This document shows, piece after piece, positions 7,825 to 15,476 of a stretch of DNA of 64,000 bases. Each line of letters begins with the position of its first letter. Positions within the stretch are counted from its first letter, which is position 1. The position numbers were made by a program, and so were the translations under genes. Source of the DNA: Chthoniobacteraceae bacterium (lineage in GTDB: Bacteria; Verrucomicrobiota; Verrucomicrobiia; Chthoniobacterales; Chthoniobacteraceae); contig CANJPY010000012.1 in the NCBI GenBank assembly GCA_947476255.1, positions 1 through 64,000 of the forward strand. The letters are read 5' to 3'. The notes below the pieces were generated by a model. The model was not told the origin of the DNA, ran no database searches, and saw nothing but the letters and a program-made list of their open reading frames with translations.

Positions 7825-9666
7825 TTAGTGAACTGGCGGCGATGTACGGTCCGAGAGGTGGAAGTCGGGGTAGGCTTCGACGCCCATTTCCGGCATGTCG
7901 AGGCCATCCATTTCGTCCTGCTTGCTGCTGCGCAAGGGGAAGATCAGGTTGGAAATCTTGAACCAGATGAAACCGGAGATGGAGACGAACACGATGTTCG
8001 CGATGACCGCAATGAAGGCCGCGGTGAGCTGACCCCAGTCTGCGTAGTTGCCGCCAAAGAGTGGTCCGAGGATGCCCGTGACTCCCTGATCAGTCCAACC
8101 TGAGCCGGTGAGTTCTGCGTACTTCTTGAGCATTTCAGGAGTGCCGTCATTGAGCACCGTTTGGAGGGCTCCATCCTTGAGCAGCGTATGCACGCCGCCC
8201 CAACCTGCGCCGTAAGAGCCGTTGGAGAAAATGCCCACGCAGAGCACGCCGAAAGCGCCGCAGACACCGTGGACTGAGATGGCTCCGACGGGATCGTCGA
8301 TTTTCATGACGCGGTCCCAGAAGTTCACGGAGAGAACCACGAGAACGCCTGAGATTAAGCCGATGATAACGGCGCCCAGGGAGCTGACGAAGGCACAGGG
8401 AGCTGTGATGGCGACAAGGCCCGCGAGCATGCCGTTACAGATCATGGTGGGATCGGGCTTGCCGGTGGTCAGGTAGAGCCAGAGGGTGGTCGCGAGCGCG
8501 CCGCCTGCGGATGCAAGCATCGTATTCACTGCGACGATAGAGGCGTGGTTGTCAGTGCCAGCCAGAGTGGACCCTGGGTTGAAGCCGAACCAGCCGAAGG
8601 CGAGGATGAAAGTGCCCAAGAGAACGTAGGGAACGTTGTGGCCTGGAATCGCGCGGGGCTTGCCGTCCGGACCGTATTTGCCGAGGCGCGGTCCGATAAT
8701 GATACTGCCGATCAAGGCAAGAACCCCTCCAGTCATGTGCACCACGGAGGAGCCGGCGAAGTCGACGTGACCGTGTCCCATGCCGAAGTTGATGCCGAGC
8801 TGGGCGAGCCAGCCGCCGCCCCAGACCCAGTTGCCATAGATGGGGTAGCAGAGAGCTCCGACCCAGAGGCCGTAGATCAGGAAGTTCTTGAAGTTCCAGC
8901 GTTCGGCCATCGAGCCCGTGGGGATCGTTGCAGTGGTGTCCATGAACACCATCTGGAAGAGGAACAGCGCGAAGACGGCGGTGTCCAGAAAGTCATTGCT
9001 GAGGAAGAAGCCCTTGGTGCCGAGGAGGCCGAAGGGTTTTCCAAAGAGTTCAATGGAGAACTCCCCATTGAGAAGCTGCAGGCCCTGGCCGAAGGGCGGC
9101 TGCCAGCCGATGGCCACCGGTCCGTTGAAGTAGCCGCCGAACATGAAGGCGAAGCCGCAGATCCAGAAGCCGATCATGCCCAGAGGGTAGATGAGAAGGT
9201 TGGTGGCCATCACGTGCGCCGCGTGTTTGGCGCGGCAGAGGCCGGTCTCCACAAGGGCGAATCCAGCCTGCATAAACATAACGAGGAATCCGGTGAGGAG
9301 CACCCACACCATGTTGATGGAGACTTTGTTGTGCGCCACGTTGTTGATGAGTTCCTCCATCGAAACCTCATCCTTGCCGTCGGGATTCACGGACTTGGAT
9401 TCCGCCGGCACGGGCCATTGGAGATCCAGCTTTGTCCCGCCGTTCAGACCGGGCAGGTAGCCGAGCGGGTCGGCCACTGGATCTTTGGGCTTTTCAGGCT
9501 CCGCGGGAGCTGCCGGAGCGCTTGGGGCGGCGGGAGCGGTGGCGGCTGCGGGTGCTGCCTCGGGCTTCGGAGCTGTGTCCTGCGCGGAGGCCGTCCCGAT
9601 TGGGGCGGCCAACCACGCCATAACAACAGCAAGAGGCGCGAGAGTGTTGCGCGTCAGGATTTTCAT
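7825..9666 (-). CDS. amt: Ammonium transporter Amt (copy 1), with exported N-terminal extension
   Basis: Ammonium/ammonia channel of the Amt/Mep/Rh family in the inner membrane. At 613 residues it is longer than the typical 400-450. A cleavable signal peptide (about 1-28, ending GTASAQ) is followed by an Ala/Pro-rich linker and a further stretch up to about residue 110 before the first channel helix (VWVLLTGFLVMFMQAGFALVETG). Channel signatures: the twin pore histidines in SSVVHMTGGVLALIG and ISVHGVCGAFGVL, and FMDTTATIPTGSMAERWNF near the Phe gate region. About 11 membrane helices are expected, plus a basic cytoplasmic tail. It is followed by glnK; a second, divergent amt-glnK pair begins at 10153. 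Confidence 0.96.
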   Translation of the reverse strand: MKILTRNTLAPLAVVMAWLAAPIGTASAQDTAPKPEAAPAAATAPAAPSAPAAPAEPEKPKDPVADPLGYLPGLNGGTKLDLQWPVPAESKSVNPDGKDEVSMEELINNVAHNKVSINMVWVLLTGFLVMFMQAGFALVETGLCRAKHAAHVMATNLLIYPLGMIGFWICGFAFMFGGYFNGPVAIGWQPPFGQGLQLLNGEFSIELFGKPFGLLGTKGFFLSNDFLDTAVFALFLFQMVFMDTTATIPTGSMAERWNFKNFLIYGLWVGALCYPIYGNWVWGGGWLAQLGINFGMGHGHVDFAGSSVVHMTGGVLALIGSIIIGPRLGKYGPDGKPRAIPGHNVPYVLLGTFILAFGWFGFNPGSTLAGTDNHASIVAVNTMLASAGGALATTLWLYLTTGKPDPTMICNGMLAGLVAITAPCAFVSSLGAVIIGLISGVLVVLSVNFWDRVMKIDDPVGAISVHGVCGAFGVLCVGIFSNGSYGAGWGGVHTLLKDGALQTVLNDGTPEMLKKYAELTGSGWTDQGVTGILGPLFGGNYADWGQLTAAFIAVIANIVFVSISGFIWFKISNLIFPLRSSKQDEMDGLDMPEMGVEAYPDFHLSDRTSPPVH

Positions 9667-9773
9667 GGTTTGGATTGGTTTACGGTTTGTTGGGCGGGTC
9701 GTTTGTCAAACAACGCCGAAACGTGGATCGACTTTCCGGGAGGAAAGCCGGTCCACCCGCCGCCGCTTCCATC

Positions 9774-9790
9774 AGCAGTGTGTGTGCCAT
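9774..9790 (-). promoter_or_regulatory. Sigma-54-like promoter for amt copy 1
   Basis: The minus strand reads ATGGCACACACACTGCT against the sigma-54 consensus TTGGCACRNNNNTTGCW: the essential GG and GC are at the right spacing, with two mismatches. Transcription would begin roughly 100 bases upstream of the amt start codon. Confidence 0.55.
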
Positions 9791-10026
9791 ATTGTTTAAA
9801 GCATTGGATTGCAGGCATTTGATTTAAAGACACCCTTCTGGAAGGGGGTTGGCGAGATTGATAATTGATCGCGGTGTTCTAAAACGGACACCTTGAAAGG
9901 ACGCGGAATCACATTGCTGCTGGAAGTGCTTAAATTTGTACACATGCTCAAAAGCGGACACGGATTTATGGCTTTGAATTCTTACGTGAAAACATCAAAC
10001 TATTGATTGGCAGATGTTTAAATGTT

Positions 10027-10043
10027 TTGGCACGCGGTTAGCT
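10027..10043 (+). promoter_or_regulatory. Sigma-54-like promoter for amt copy 2
   Basis: TTGGCACGCGGTTAGCT matches the consensus TTGGCACRNNNNTTGCW at every fixed position but one (A for the second T of TTGC). It lies about 110 bases upstream of the chosen amt start at 10153. Confidence 0.65.
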
Positions 10044-10152
10044 ATAGGCTGTGGGTGTGGTGCGTGCTGCGGAAGCGGTGGCGGCCACGGAAAGCTCCCT
10101 TCGTGTGAGGGGGGCCTTGAAAAATGAAAAGCAACCACAATCAACCCCTCAA

Positions 10153-11763
10153 ATGAGTATGTTAAGAATACCGAAGTTTATGGCTCTGGCCGCGTGCCTC
10201 GCTGCCCTCAGTTTAACGTCGTCCCAGGGACAGGAAACTCCGCCCGCAGCGCCTCAGGCAAAGCCAGCGCCTGCAGCGGCGGTCGCCCCCGAGGCGCCGT
10301 CCGCGCCGGAGGCAACCCTGGAAATGCGGGTCAACGCACTCGAGGCGTACCTTCAAAACACCAATCCAGAGGACGCTTTTAAATCTCTGAAGGTAAAGAA
10401 AAAAAATGACAAGGGGGAAGAGGAGGAAGTTTTCCCAGAAGGCTTCAAGCAGAGCACCTTGGGTGTTGCGGGCCCCGGTCACAACGGGTGGATGATGACG
10501 TCCACCGCGCTGGTGCTCTTTATGACCCTGCCCGGGTTGGCTCTCTTTTACGGAGGGTTGGTGCGGAAGAAGAACGTCCTCAGCGTGCTCGCCCAGTGTC
10601 TGGGATGCGCGGGGATGGTGACTCTTCTGTGGTGGGCCTTCGGATACAGCCTCGTTTTCGGGAAAAACTTCGCCAGTCCTTACCTGGGCGGGTCTGAGTA
10701 TTTCTTCATGCAGGGCGTCGATTCCGCTCCGAACACCGACTATTCGTTCTGGATCTCGCACAACGTTTTCTCGATGTACCAGATGATGTTCGCGATCATC
10801 ACCCCGGCCCTGATCGTGGGAGCGATTGCGGAGCGTATGAAGTTCACCGCTGTGATGACTTTCATCGGGGCGTGGATGTTTCTCGTGTATTTCCCAATGG
10901 CCCACATGGTCTGGGGAGTCACAGGCTTGATGAACGGGGTTTGGAACAAGGAAGCCGTGATTCCTGCGATCGACTTTGCGGGTGGAACCGTGGTGCACAT
11001 GACCTCGGGGTGGAGCGCTCTGGTATTGTGCATGATTTTAGGAAAGCGCGCAGGCTTCGGAAAGGACCGCATGGCGCCTCACTCGATGGTTCTCTGTATG
11101 GTGGGGACCGGAATGCTCTGGGTGGGCTGGTACGGTTTTAACGCGGGTTCGGCCCTTGCCGCAGACGGAGTGGCCGCCAATGCTTTCACGACGACGACGC
11201 TCGCCGCCGCCACGGCTTCCTTCGTGTGGGCGCTCATGGAGCGCGTTCTGCGGGGGCATGCCTCCATTCTTGGTTTCTGCTCCGGGGCGGTCGCCGGTCT
11301 GGTGGTGATTACACCTGCCTGCGGTTTTGTGAACAGCACGGGAGCGGTGCTCATTGGGGTGGCGGCTGCTGTGGTGCCCTACATCTTCGTGATGCATTTG
11401 AAGGCTAAATTTGGCTACGACGATGCCCTGGACACCTTCGGGGTGCATGCGGTGGGCGGAACTCTGGGTGCGGTTTTGACCGGATTTTTGGCGGACAAAG
11501 CGGTGAACGCTAATTTGGACACGGCGGTGACGGCTGCGAAGGATGCGGCGGAACCCGGCAACGGGCTGGCCTCGCTGGTGGCCAACGGCGGTCTGGTGGG
11601 GGTTCAGTGCAAGGCGATTGCCTTGACGCTTGTGATCTCCATTGTAGCCACGCTCGTGATCGCTTTGGTGCTCAAGGCCGTTATGGGTCTGCGGCCGACG
11701 GCGGAGGTCGAGGACGCTGGGCTTGACATCAGCGAACATGGGGAGGAAGGCTACCTGCTCTAA
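10153..11763 (+). CDS. amt: Ammonium transporter Amt (copy 2), with exported N-terminal extension
   Basis: Second Amt channel, 536 residues from the chosen start. The upstream ATG at 10051 lies at the expected transcription start of the sigma-54-like promoter, and the reading MSMLRIPKFMALAACLAALSLTSSQGQ from 10153 gives a proper signal peptide, so I prefer 10153 (10159 is also possible). After the signal comes an Ala/Pro-rich linker, a short heptad-like stretch (LEMRVNALEAYLQN) and a Lys/Glu-rich segment before the first helix at GWMMTSTALVLFMTLPGLALFYGG. Pore histidines lie in GGTVVHMTSGW and FGVHAVGGTLG. It is not a recent duplicate of copy 1: the extensions and much of the channel differ, although the PII partners are nearly identical. 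It forms an operon with the glnK 60 bases downstream. Confidence 0.95.
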   Translation: MSMLRIPKFMALAACLAALSLTSSQGQETPPAAPQAKPAPAAAVAPEAPSAPEATLEMRVNALEAYLQNTNPEDAFKSLKVKKKNDKGEEEEVFPEGFKQSTLGVAGPGHNGWMMTSTALVLFMTLPGLALFYGGLVRKKNVLSVLAQCLGCAGMVTLLWWAFGYSLVFGKNFASPYLGGSEYFFMQGVDSAPNTDYSFWISHNVFSMYQMMFAIITPALIVGAIAERMKFTAVMTFIGAWMFLVYFPMAHMVWGVTGLMNGVWNKEAVIPAIDFAGGTVVHMTSGWSALVLCMILGKRAGFGKDRMAPHSMVLCMVGTGMLWVGWYGFNAGSALAADGVAANAFTTTTLAAATASFVWALMERVLRGHASILGFCSGAVAGLVVITPACGFVNSTGAVLIGVAAAVVPYIFVMHLKAKFGYDDALDTFGVHAVGGTLGAVLTGFLADKAVNANLDTAVTAAKDAAEPGNGLASLVANGGLVGVQCKAIALTLVISIVATLVIALVLKAVMGLRPTAEVEDAGLDISEHGEEGYLL

Positions 11764-11793
11764 CCTCAGCCACCTATTTACGAGCCTGCATAA

Positions 11794-12162
<369 letters not shown>

Positions 12163-12201
12163 CGGATCCGAAGTCGAACACGTGAAATCCACGTGGACCG
12201 C

Positions 12202-12248
12202 GGGGCCGGTGTCTAGGCGAGAGCCAGGACGCCGGCCTCCTTTTTTTT
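12202..12248 (+). terminator. Rho-independent terminator after amt - glnK (plus copy)
   Basis: A long GC-rich hairpin (about 16 paired positions with wobbles and one mismatch, loop gaga, core ggccgg/ccggcc) followed by eight T. It begins 40 bases after the glnK stop. Confidence 0.9.
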
Positions 12249-12325
12249 GGGGCGTCCGTGTTTTTGAGGGGGGTGTATTTTCTAGGGTGCGGCGTCCCTC
12301 CCGTTGTGATACAGTGTCGAAACCC

Positions 12326-13195
12326 ATGATTGGCGGTTCCACATCTGAAGACCGCGGCCCTTGGTTTAAAGTGGCTGGTCATCCTGTAAACGCGCCTTTG
12401 GCGTTGGTAGGGGGATGCATCGTTTCGATGCTGCTGACGACGGTGGCCCTTGCCTTCAACCACCAATGGGCGTCGTTGCTGCAGTTCTCGAGTGAGGCCA
12501 TCTTGCGCCGGGGCGAGGCGTGGAGGTTGGTCTCCTATATTTTATGGAACCCGCCCACGCTCTCGCTGGCGCTGGACATGCTGATGTTGTGGTGGTTTGG
12601 GCGGGAACTGGAGGCGTATTTCGGGCGCCGGATTTTTCTCAAGCTTTGTGCGGGGATCGTTTTAGCACCGGCGTTGGCGGGAGTCGCCGTCGGGTTTTTC
12701 TTTCCCTCGCAGTGGGTGGGGTTGCCTGGAACTTTTGCGCTGTTCGTGGCGTTTGCGACGATGGCGCCCAGCGTGACGTTGCTTTTTGGAATTTCTGCAA
12801 AGTGGACTGCGCTGGTTTTTCTGGGAATCCAGCTCCTGTCCTGTGTGGCGGAACATGCGTGGGGGCATTTTATTCATTCCCTGGTGTCTGCGGGTTTCGC
12901 CTTCGCGTACATCCGCGTGCAGCAGGGGCGTTGGGAAATGCCGGTGATTTCGCTGCCGCGCAAAAACAAGAACTTCAGGGTGCTGGAGCCGGTGCCGGTG
13001 CAGAAAAAAGCGGCGGCTTCGGTCGCCTTCCGGGTGGTTCAGGAAGAACCCGATGCGCTTGAGCTGATTGATCCGCTCTTGGAGAAGATTGGCCGCACGG
13101 GAATGGCGAGTTTGACCGAGAGTGAAAAGGCCCAGCTGGAAGTGGCAAGAGAGGCGCTGCTGCGCAAGGGGCCGTCAGGTCCCGCGCGCCCTTAG
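12326..13195 (+). CDS. Rhomboid-like membrane protein lacking the catalytic serine
   Basis: Multi-pass membrane protein of 289 residues. The start at 12326 (MIGGSTSEDRG) follows the glnK terminator; the longer frame to 12113 would overlap glnK and the terminator and is rejected. Rhomboid-like features: a run of hydrophobic helices, WRLVSYILWNP (compare the WRLxT...H region), and a late membrane His in HFIHSLVSAGFAFAYI that matches the family's HxxGxxxG helix position. The active-site motif GxSG reads GLPG, so serine protease activity is not expected. The cytoplasmic tail ends with ELIDPLLEKIGRTGMASLTESEKAQL, a short helical module common at the C-terminus of bacterial rhomboid relatives. Function is unknown; a chaperone or quality-control role as in other pseudo-rhomboids is inference. 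Confidence 0.75.
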   Translation: MIGGSTSEDRGPWFKVAGHPVNAPLALVGGCIVSMLLTTVALAFNHQWASLLQFSSEAILRRGEAWRLVSYILWNPPTLSLALDMLMLWWFGRELEAYFGRRIFLKLCAGIVLAPALAGVAVGFFFPSQWVGLPGTFALFVAFATMAPSVTLLFGISAKWTALVFLGIQLLSCVAEHAWGHFIHSLVSAGFAFAYIRVQQGRWEMPVISLPRKNKNFRVLEPVPVQKKAAASVAFRVVQEEPDALELIDPLLEKIGRTGMASLTESEKAQLEVAREALLRKGPSGPARP

Positions 13196-13200
13196 CTGGA

Positions 13201-13250
13201 GCTGCCCTGAGCTGCCCTGAGCTGCCCTGAGCTGCCCTGAGCTGCCCTGA
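13201..13250. repeat. 10-bp tandem repeat, five perfect copies
   Basis: gctgccctga is repeated five times without a mismatch, beginning 6 bases after the stop codon of the rhomboid-like gene and ending 60 bases before the DUF2270 start. The unit is not a multiple of three and no gene reads through it. Confidence 0.98.
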
Positions 13251-13309
13251 GCGGTCGTTTTTTGAGGAGGGTGACTAGAGGGTGGGCCTGTTGGCGGTCT
13301 TGTTTTCGA

Positions 13310-14047
13310 ATGAACACCAATTTCATGCAGGACATTCCGGAGCCGGACGGGACTCCGCCCGCGGCTGGGAGCCGGCCGGCGCGGCAGACAGATCCTGCGT
13401 ATGTCAACGCGATGTCGCATTTTTACAGGGGTGAATTGGGGCGGATCATGGCTTGGCGCACCCGGTTGGATGCGACGACGAACTGGGCGATCACGGTTAC
13501 TTCCACGGTTTTCACGGTGGCTTTTTCGATTCGGGAAGTGCCTCATGGCATTTTCTTTTTCAATATCGCCGTGGTTTGGATCCTGTTGTGGATCGAGGCT
13601 CGAAGGTATCGTTTCTACGATGCGTTCCGGGCGCGGGTACGTCTGTTGGAGGCGCATTTTTTGGTGCCAATGGTCTCGCAGGAGACTCATTTTTTGGAGG
13701 GAGACTGGCGGAAGGCGCTTTGCGAGGACTTGCTGATGCCATCGTTCAAAATCAGCAAGTTTGAGGCTCTGGGAAGACGTTTGAAGCGGAATTACATCTA
13801 CCTTTTCATCCTGATTTTAGGAGCCTGGCTGACGAAGATTTTTCTGCATGCCTCCATAGAGGTGAGGTCTTGGAATGCTTTTTTTGATGCGATCGCTGCC
13901 GGGCACGGAATGCCGGCGTGGCTTGTGGTGGGCGTGTTCACGGTCACTTTTGTGGGCGTGATTGGCACGACGATTTACATCAGCCGAGTGTCTCCCGGAG
14001 AATTCACAGATTTTGGAGTGCGCAAACGTGCTCCGTGGAGGCTGTGA
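13310..14047 (+). CDS. DUF2270 family integral membrane protein
   Basis: Membrane protein of 245 residues with the DUF2270 signature: FYRGELGRIMAWRTRLDATTNWAITVTSTVFTVAFS (residues about 38-73) leading into the first helix, then IEARRYRFYDAFRARVRLLEAHF, and two more membrane segments near 165-180 and 205-225. I chose the ATG at 13310 (MNTNFMQDIPEPDG); the longer frame from 13262 adds a poorly hydrophobic tail next to the tandem repeat. It is on the same strand as the rhomboid-like gene, 115 bases downstream, with the minisatellite between. The family has no assigned function. Confidence 0.85.
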   Translation: MNTNFMQDIPEPDGTPPAAGSRPARQTDPAYVNAMSHFYRGELGRIMAWRTRLDATTNWAITVTSTVFTVAFSIREVPHGIFFFNIAVVWILLWIEARRYRFYDAFRARVRLLEAHFLVPMVSQETHFLEGDWRKALCEDLLMPSFKISKFEALGRRLKRNYIYLFILILGAWLTKIFLHASIEVRSWNAFFDAIAAGHGMPAWLVVGVFTVTFVGVIGTTIYISRVSPGEFTDFGVRKRAPWRL

Positions 14048-14237
14048 GAGGGTGGCGGTACGCCGGCAAATGTTCAGCGAAGGGCTGGCGCGGAGAAGGG
14101 GCAACTACGGCGAGAACGGACGACCATTTGGGACCTTCGGCTTCGCATTATCCTAAATGCGGCAATGAGAGCGCGGCACACTTTATGTAACTCTATGCGG
14201 AAGAAGCTGATGCATGTCAATAGAACCTCTTTTGGGC

Positions 14238-14583
14238 CTCACCCACTGGGTGAGCCTCCGTGCGCTGTCTCCAAAGCCGGGGAAGACAGGACTGTCTTCT
14301 CCATGTGCTCACTTTCCCATGGACCGCGAAACTGCCTGAACCCGGAGGGTTCCCAGCTATACGGCGGTTGAGCGAAGCGACACCACCGGTACCTTCCAGC
14401 CCACAAACACGCATCCCAAAGGGATGCCAGAGTGTGCTGGGGCTGTCTGAAGCTGCGTGGTACCGATGAAAAACCTACGCTTGGCGCAGTCTTGCATCCC
14501 TCCGGGATGTCTTGTTTTGTGGTCTGACAACCGGCGGTGTCGCTACGCTCAACCACCGCAAATGGCTGTGATGCCTCCGGCAT
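14238..14583. repeat. Cluster of REP-like hairpins in a gene-free stretch
   Basis: The 577 bases from 14048 to 14624 contain no gene I can support. Within them are hairpins with 3-base loops: 14238-14254 (ctcaccc/gggtgag), 14411-14427 (gcatccc/gggatgc), 14495-14509 (catccc/gggatg) and 14571-14583 (atgcc/ggcat). In addition an about 25-base element at 14364-14390 recurs as an imperfect inverted copy at 14530-14554 (shared core ggtgtcgct...cgctcaacc). Several small palindromes plus inverted copies of one element resemble dispersed REP/BIME-type repeats; proof needs copies elsewhere in the genome. Confidence 0.6.
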
Positions 14584-14624
14584 GTGATCCCTCATTGCCG
14601 TTTCTAGGCTTACGAGACCACCAC

Positions 14625-15059
14625 TCAGAACAGCTCCAACTGCCGCGAATCGGGTGCCGGTTCCTCCGGTTCCGGGGGCAAAGGAACGAGTTCGCACGAG
14701 TACAGAGGCGCCATCAGCAACGGCATTCGCTCATGCCCAAATATCTCCTCCTCCCCTGAAGTCGCCTGACGCGTTACGATCAAAACCTGCGGAACACTCC
14801 CCGAAGGATCCCACAAGCCGCGAATCACCATTCCCGGCGGCATGTCCCCCCACACAAGCCGCCCCTCCCTGCGCGACCGTTCCGCAAATTTCACTGCAGG
14901 CACATCTATCGGCACACAACCCTTGTCCATCCACCACGACAAAATCTCACCCCGCGCAAATCCGCTCCATACCAAGCGCTCGGGCCGGCCCTGGTTCCAC
15001 ACCCCAATCACACGCCCGGGTCTCCATTGTTTTCCGTTGGCTTCGAAGGACGCACACAT
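14625..15059 (-). CDS. Miniature SRAP (YedK/HMCES-like) protein with C-terminal clamp-binding-like motif
   Basis: 144-residue protein that I read as a divergent, shortened member of the SOS-response-associated peptidase family, whose members crosslink to abasic sites in single-stranded DNA through Cys2. Seen in the sequence: it starts Met-Cys (MCASF, compare MCGRF), has VWSGFARGEILSWW where the family has RWGLIPSW, IRGLWDPSG (compare FAGLWE), LIVTRQAT (compare TIVTTEA) and HERMPLLM (compare HDRMPVIL), with His109 at the active-site position. The family Asn (NARAET) and Glu (GFYEW) are not recognisable, and the usual 220 residues are reduced to 144. The last five residues, QLELF, fit the QLxLF beta-clamp-binding motif after a Pro/Glu linker. 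A GAGG ribosome-binding site lies 5 bases before the ATG. No neighbours on its strand. Confidence 0.65.
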   Translation of the reverse strand: MCASFEANGKQWRPGRVIGVWNQGRPERLVWSGFARGEILSWWMDKGCVPIDVPAVKFAERSRREGRLVWGDMPPGMVIRGLWDPSGSVPQVLIVTRQATSGEEEIFGHERMPLLMAPLYSCELVPLPPEPEEPAPDSRQLELF

Positions 15060-15476
15060 CTCGCCTCACTTTGTAATGTAAATCTCAGATATGGAAAATC
15101 ACTTTGTGATCCATCCGAACAATCGGTGTCATCATCTACGCCCTTTTGCCACCAACCACAAACCGCCCGGATAAAAAGCCACCCCGGCCGTTTTACCCCC
15201 CCGCAGGGAACCCAGAGGCACCAACCGCTGCCCACCAGACGAAACAGTCGGGAATCTATGCACTTACCATTTTCAAGAAAACCCTTGGACGAGGAACACC
15301 CACCTCGACAAATAAACTCCCCAATCGCACTTTATAGCCCCGAGGGTCATTCAGACCAATCGATATCAAACAAAACCATCCCAATAAAAATCTCGCGGCT
15401 CCTGAGCCAAATAATTCAAACTTCTGTTCGCTCGTGACATCTGACGCATCACGATCGGCACCCCATTCCCCGCCTG
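15060..15476. other. Gene-free stretch upstream of the cytochrome/DUF1553 cluster
   Basis: 417 bases between the SRAP-like gene (-) and the cytochrome gene (+), which are divergent. Both promoters should lie here. I see a near-repeat of tcactttgt (15067-15074 region and 15101 onward) but no convincing promoter boxes, hairpins or coding frame. Confidence 0.5.

Larger units (their letters stand above)
9667..10152. promoter_or_regulatory. Shared regulatory gap between divergent amt genes
   Basis: 486 bases without a gene, AT-richer than its surroundings. It holds the two opposed sigma-54-like promoters (9774-9790 minus, 10027-10043 plus). Between them are two copies of a short motif, cggacac preceded by an A-run, at 9881-9891 and 9950-9961, and a small hairpin ccctt/aaggg near 9833-9845. 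These could be enhancer (NtrC-type) sites, but I do not see a convincing NtrC dyad. Confidence 0.5.

Noticed and set aside
8545-9822. Long open frame (425 codons) on the + strand opposite amt copy 1
   Set aside because: It is antisense to a clear Amt gene; its protein is acidic low-complexity with no domain, a product of GC-rich codon bias.
10008-10022. Second TTGGCA sequence upstream of amt copy 2 as a sigma-54 site
   Set aside because: No GC at the -12 position at the right spacing.
14141-14168. Inverted repeat cgcatt/aatgcg as another dif candidate
   Set aside because: Only 6-bp arms match; the XerD-side sequence does not fit.
15057-15084. Possible dif site (taatgtaaatc resembles a XerD arm) near the composition change
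   Set aside because: The opposite arm (catctcgcctc) does not resemble a XerC site and the central region is not AT-rich in the usual way.
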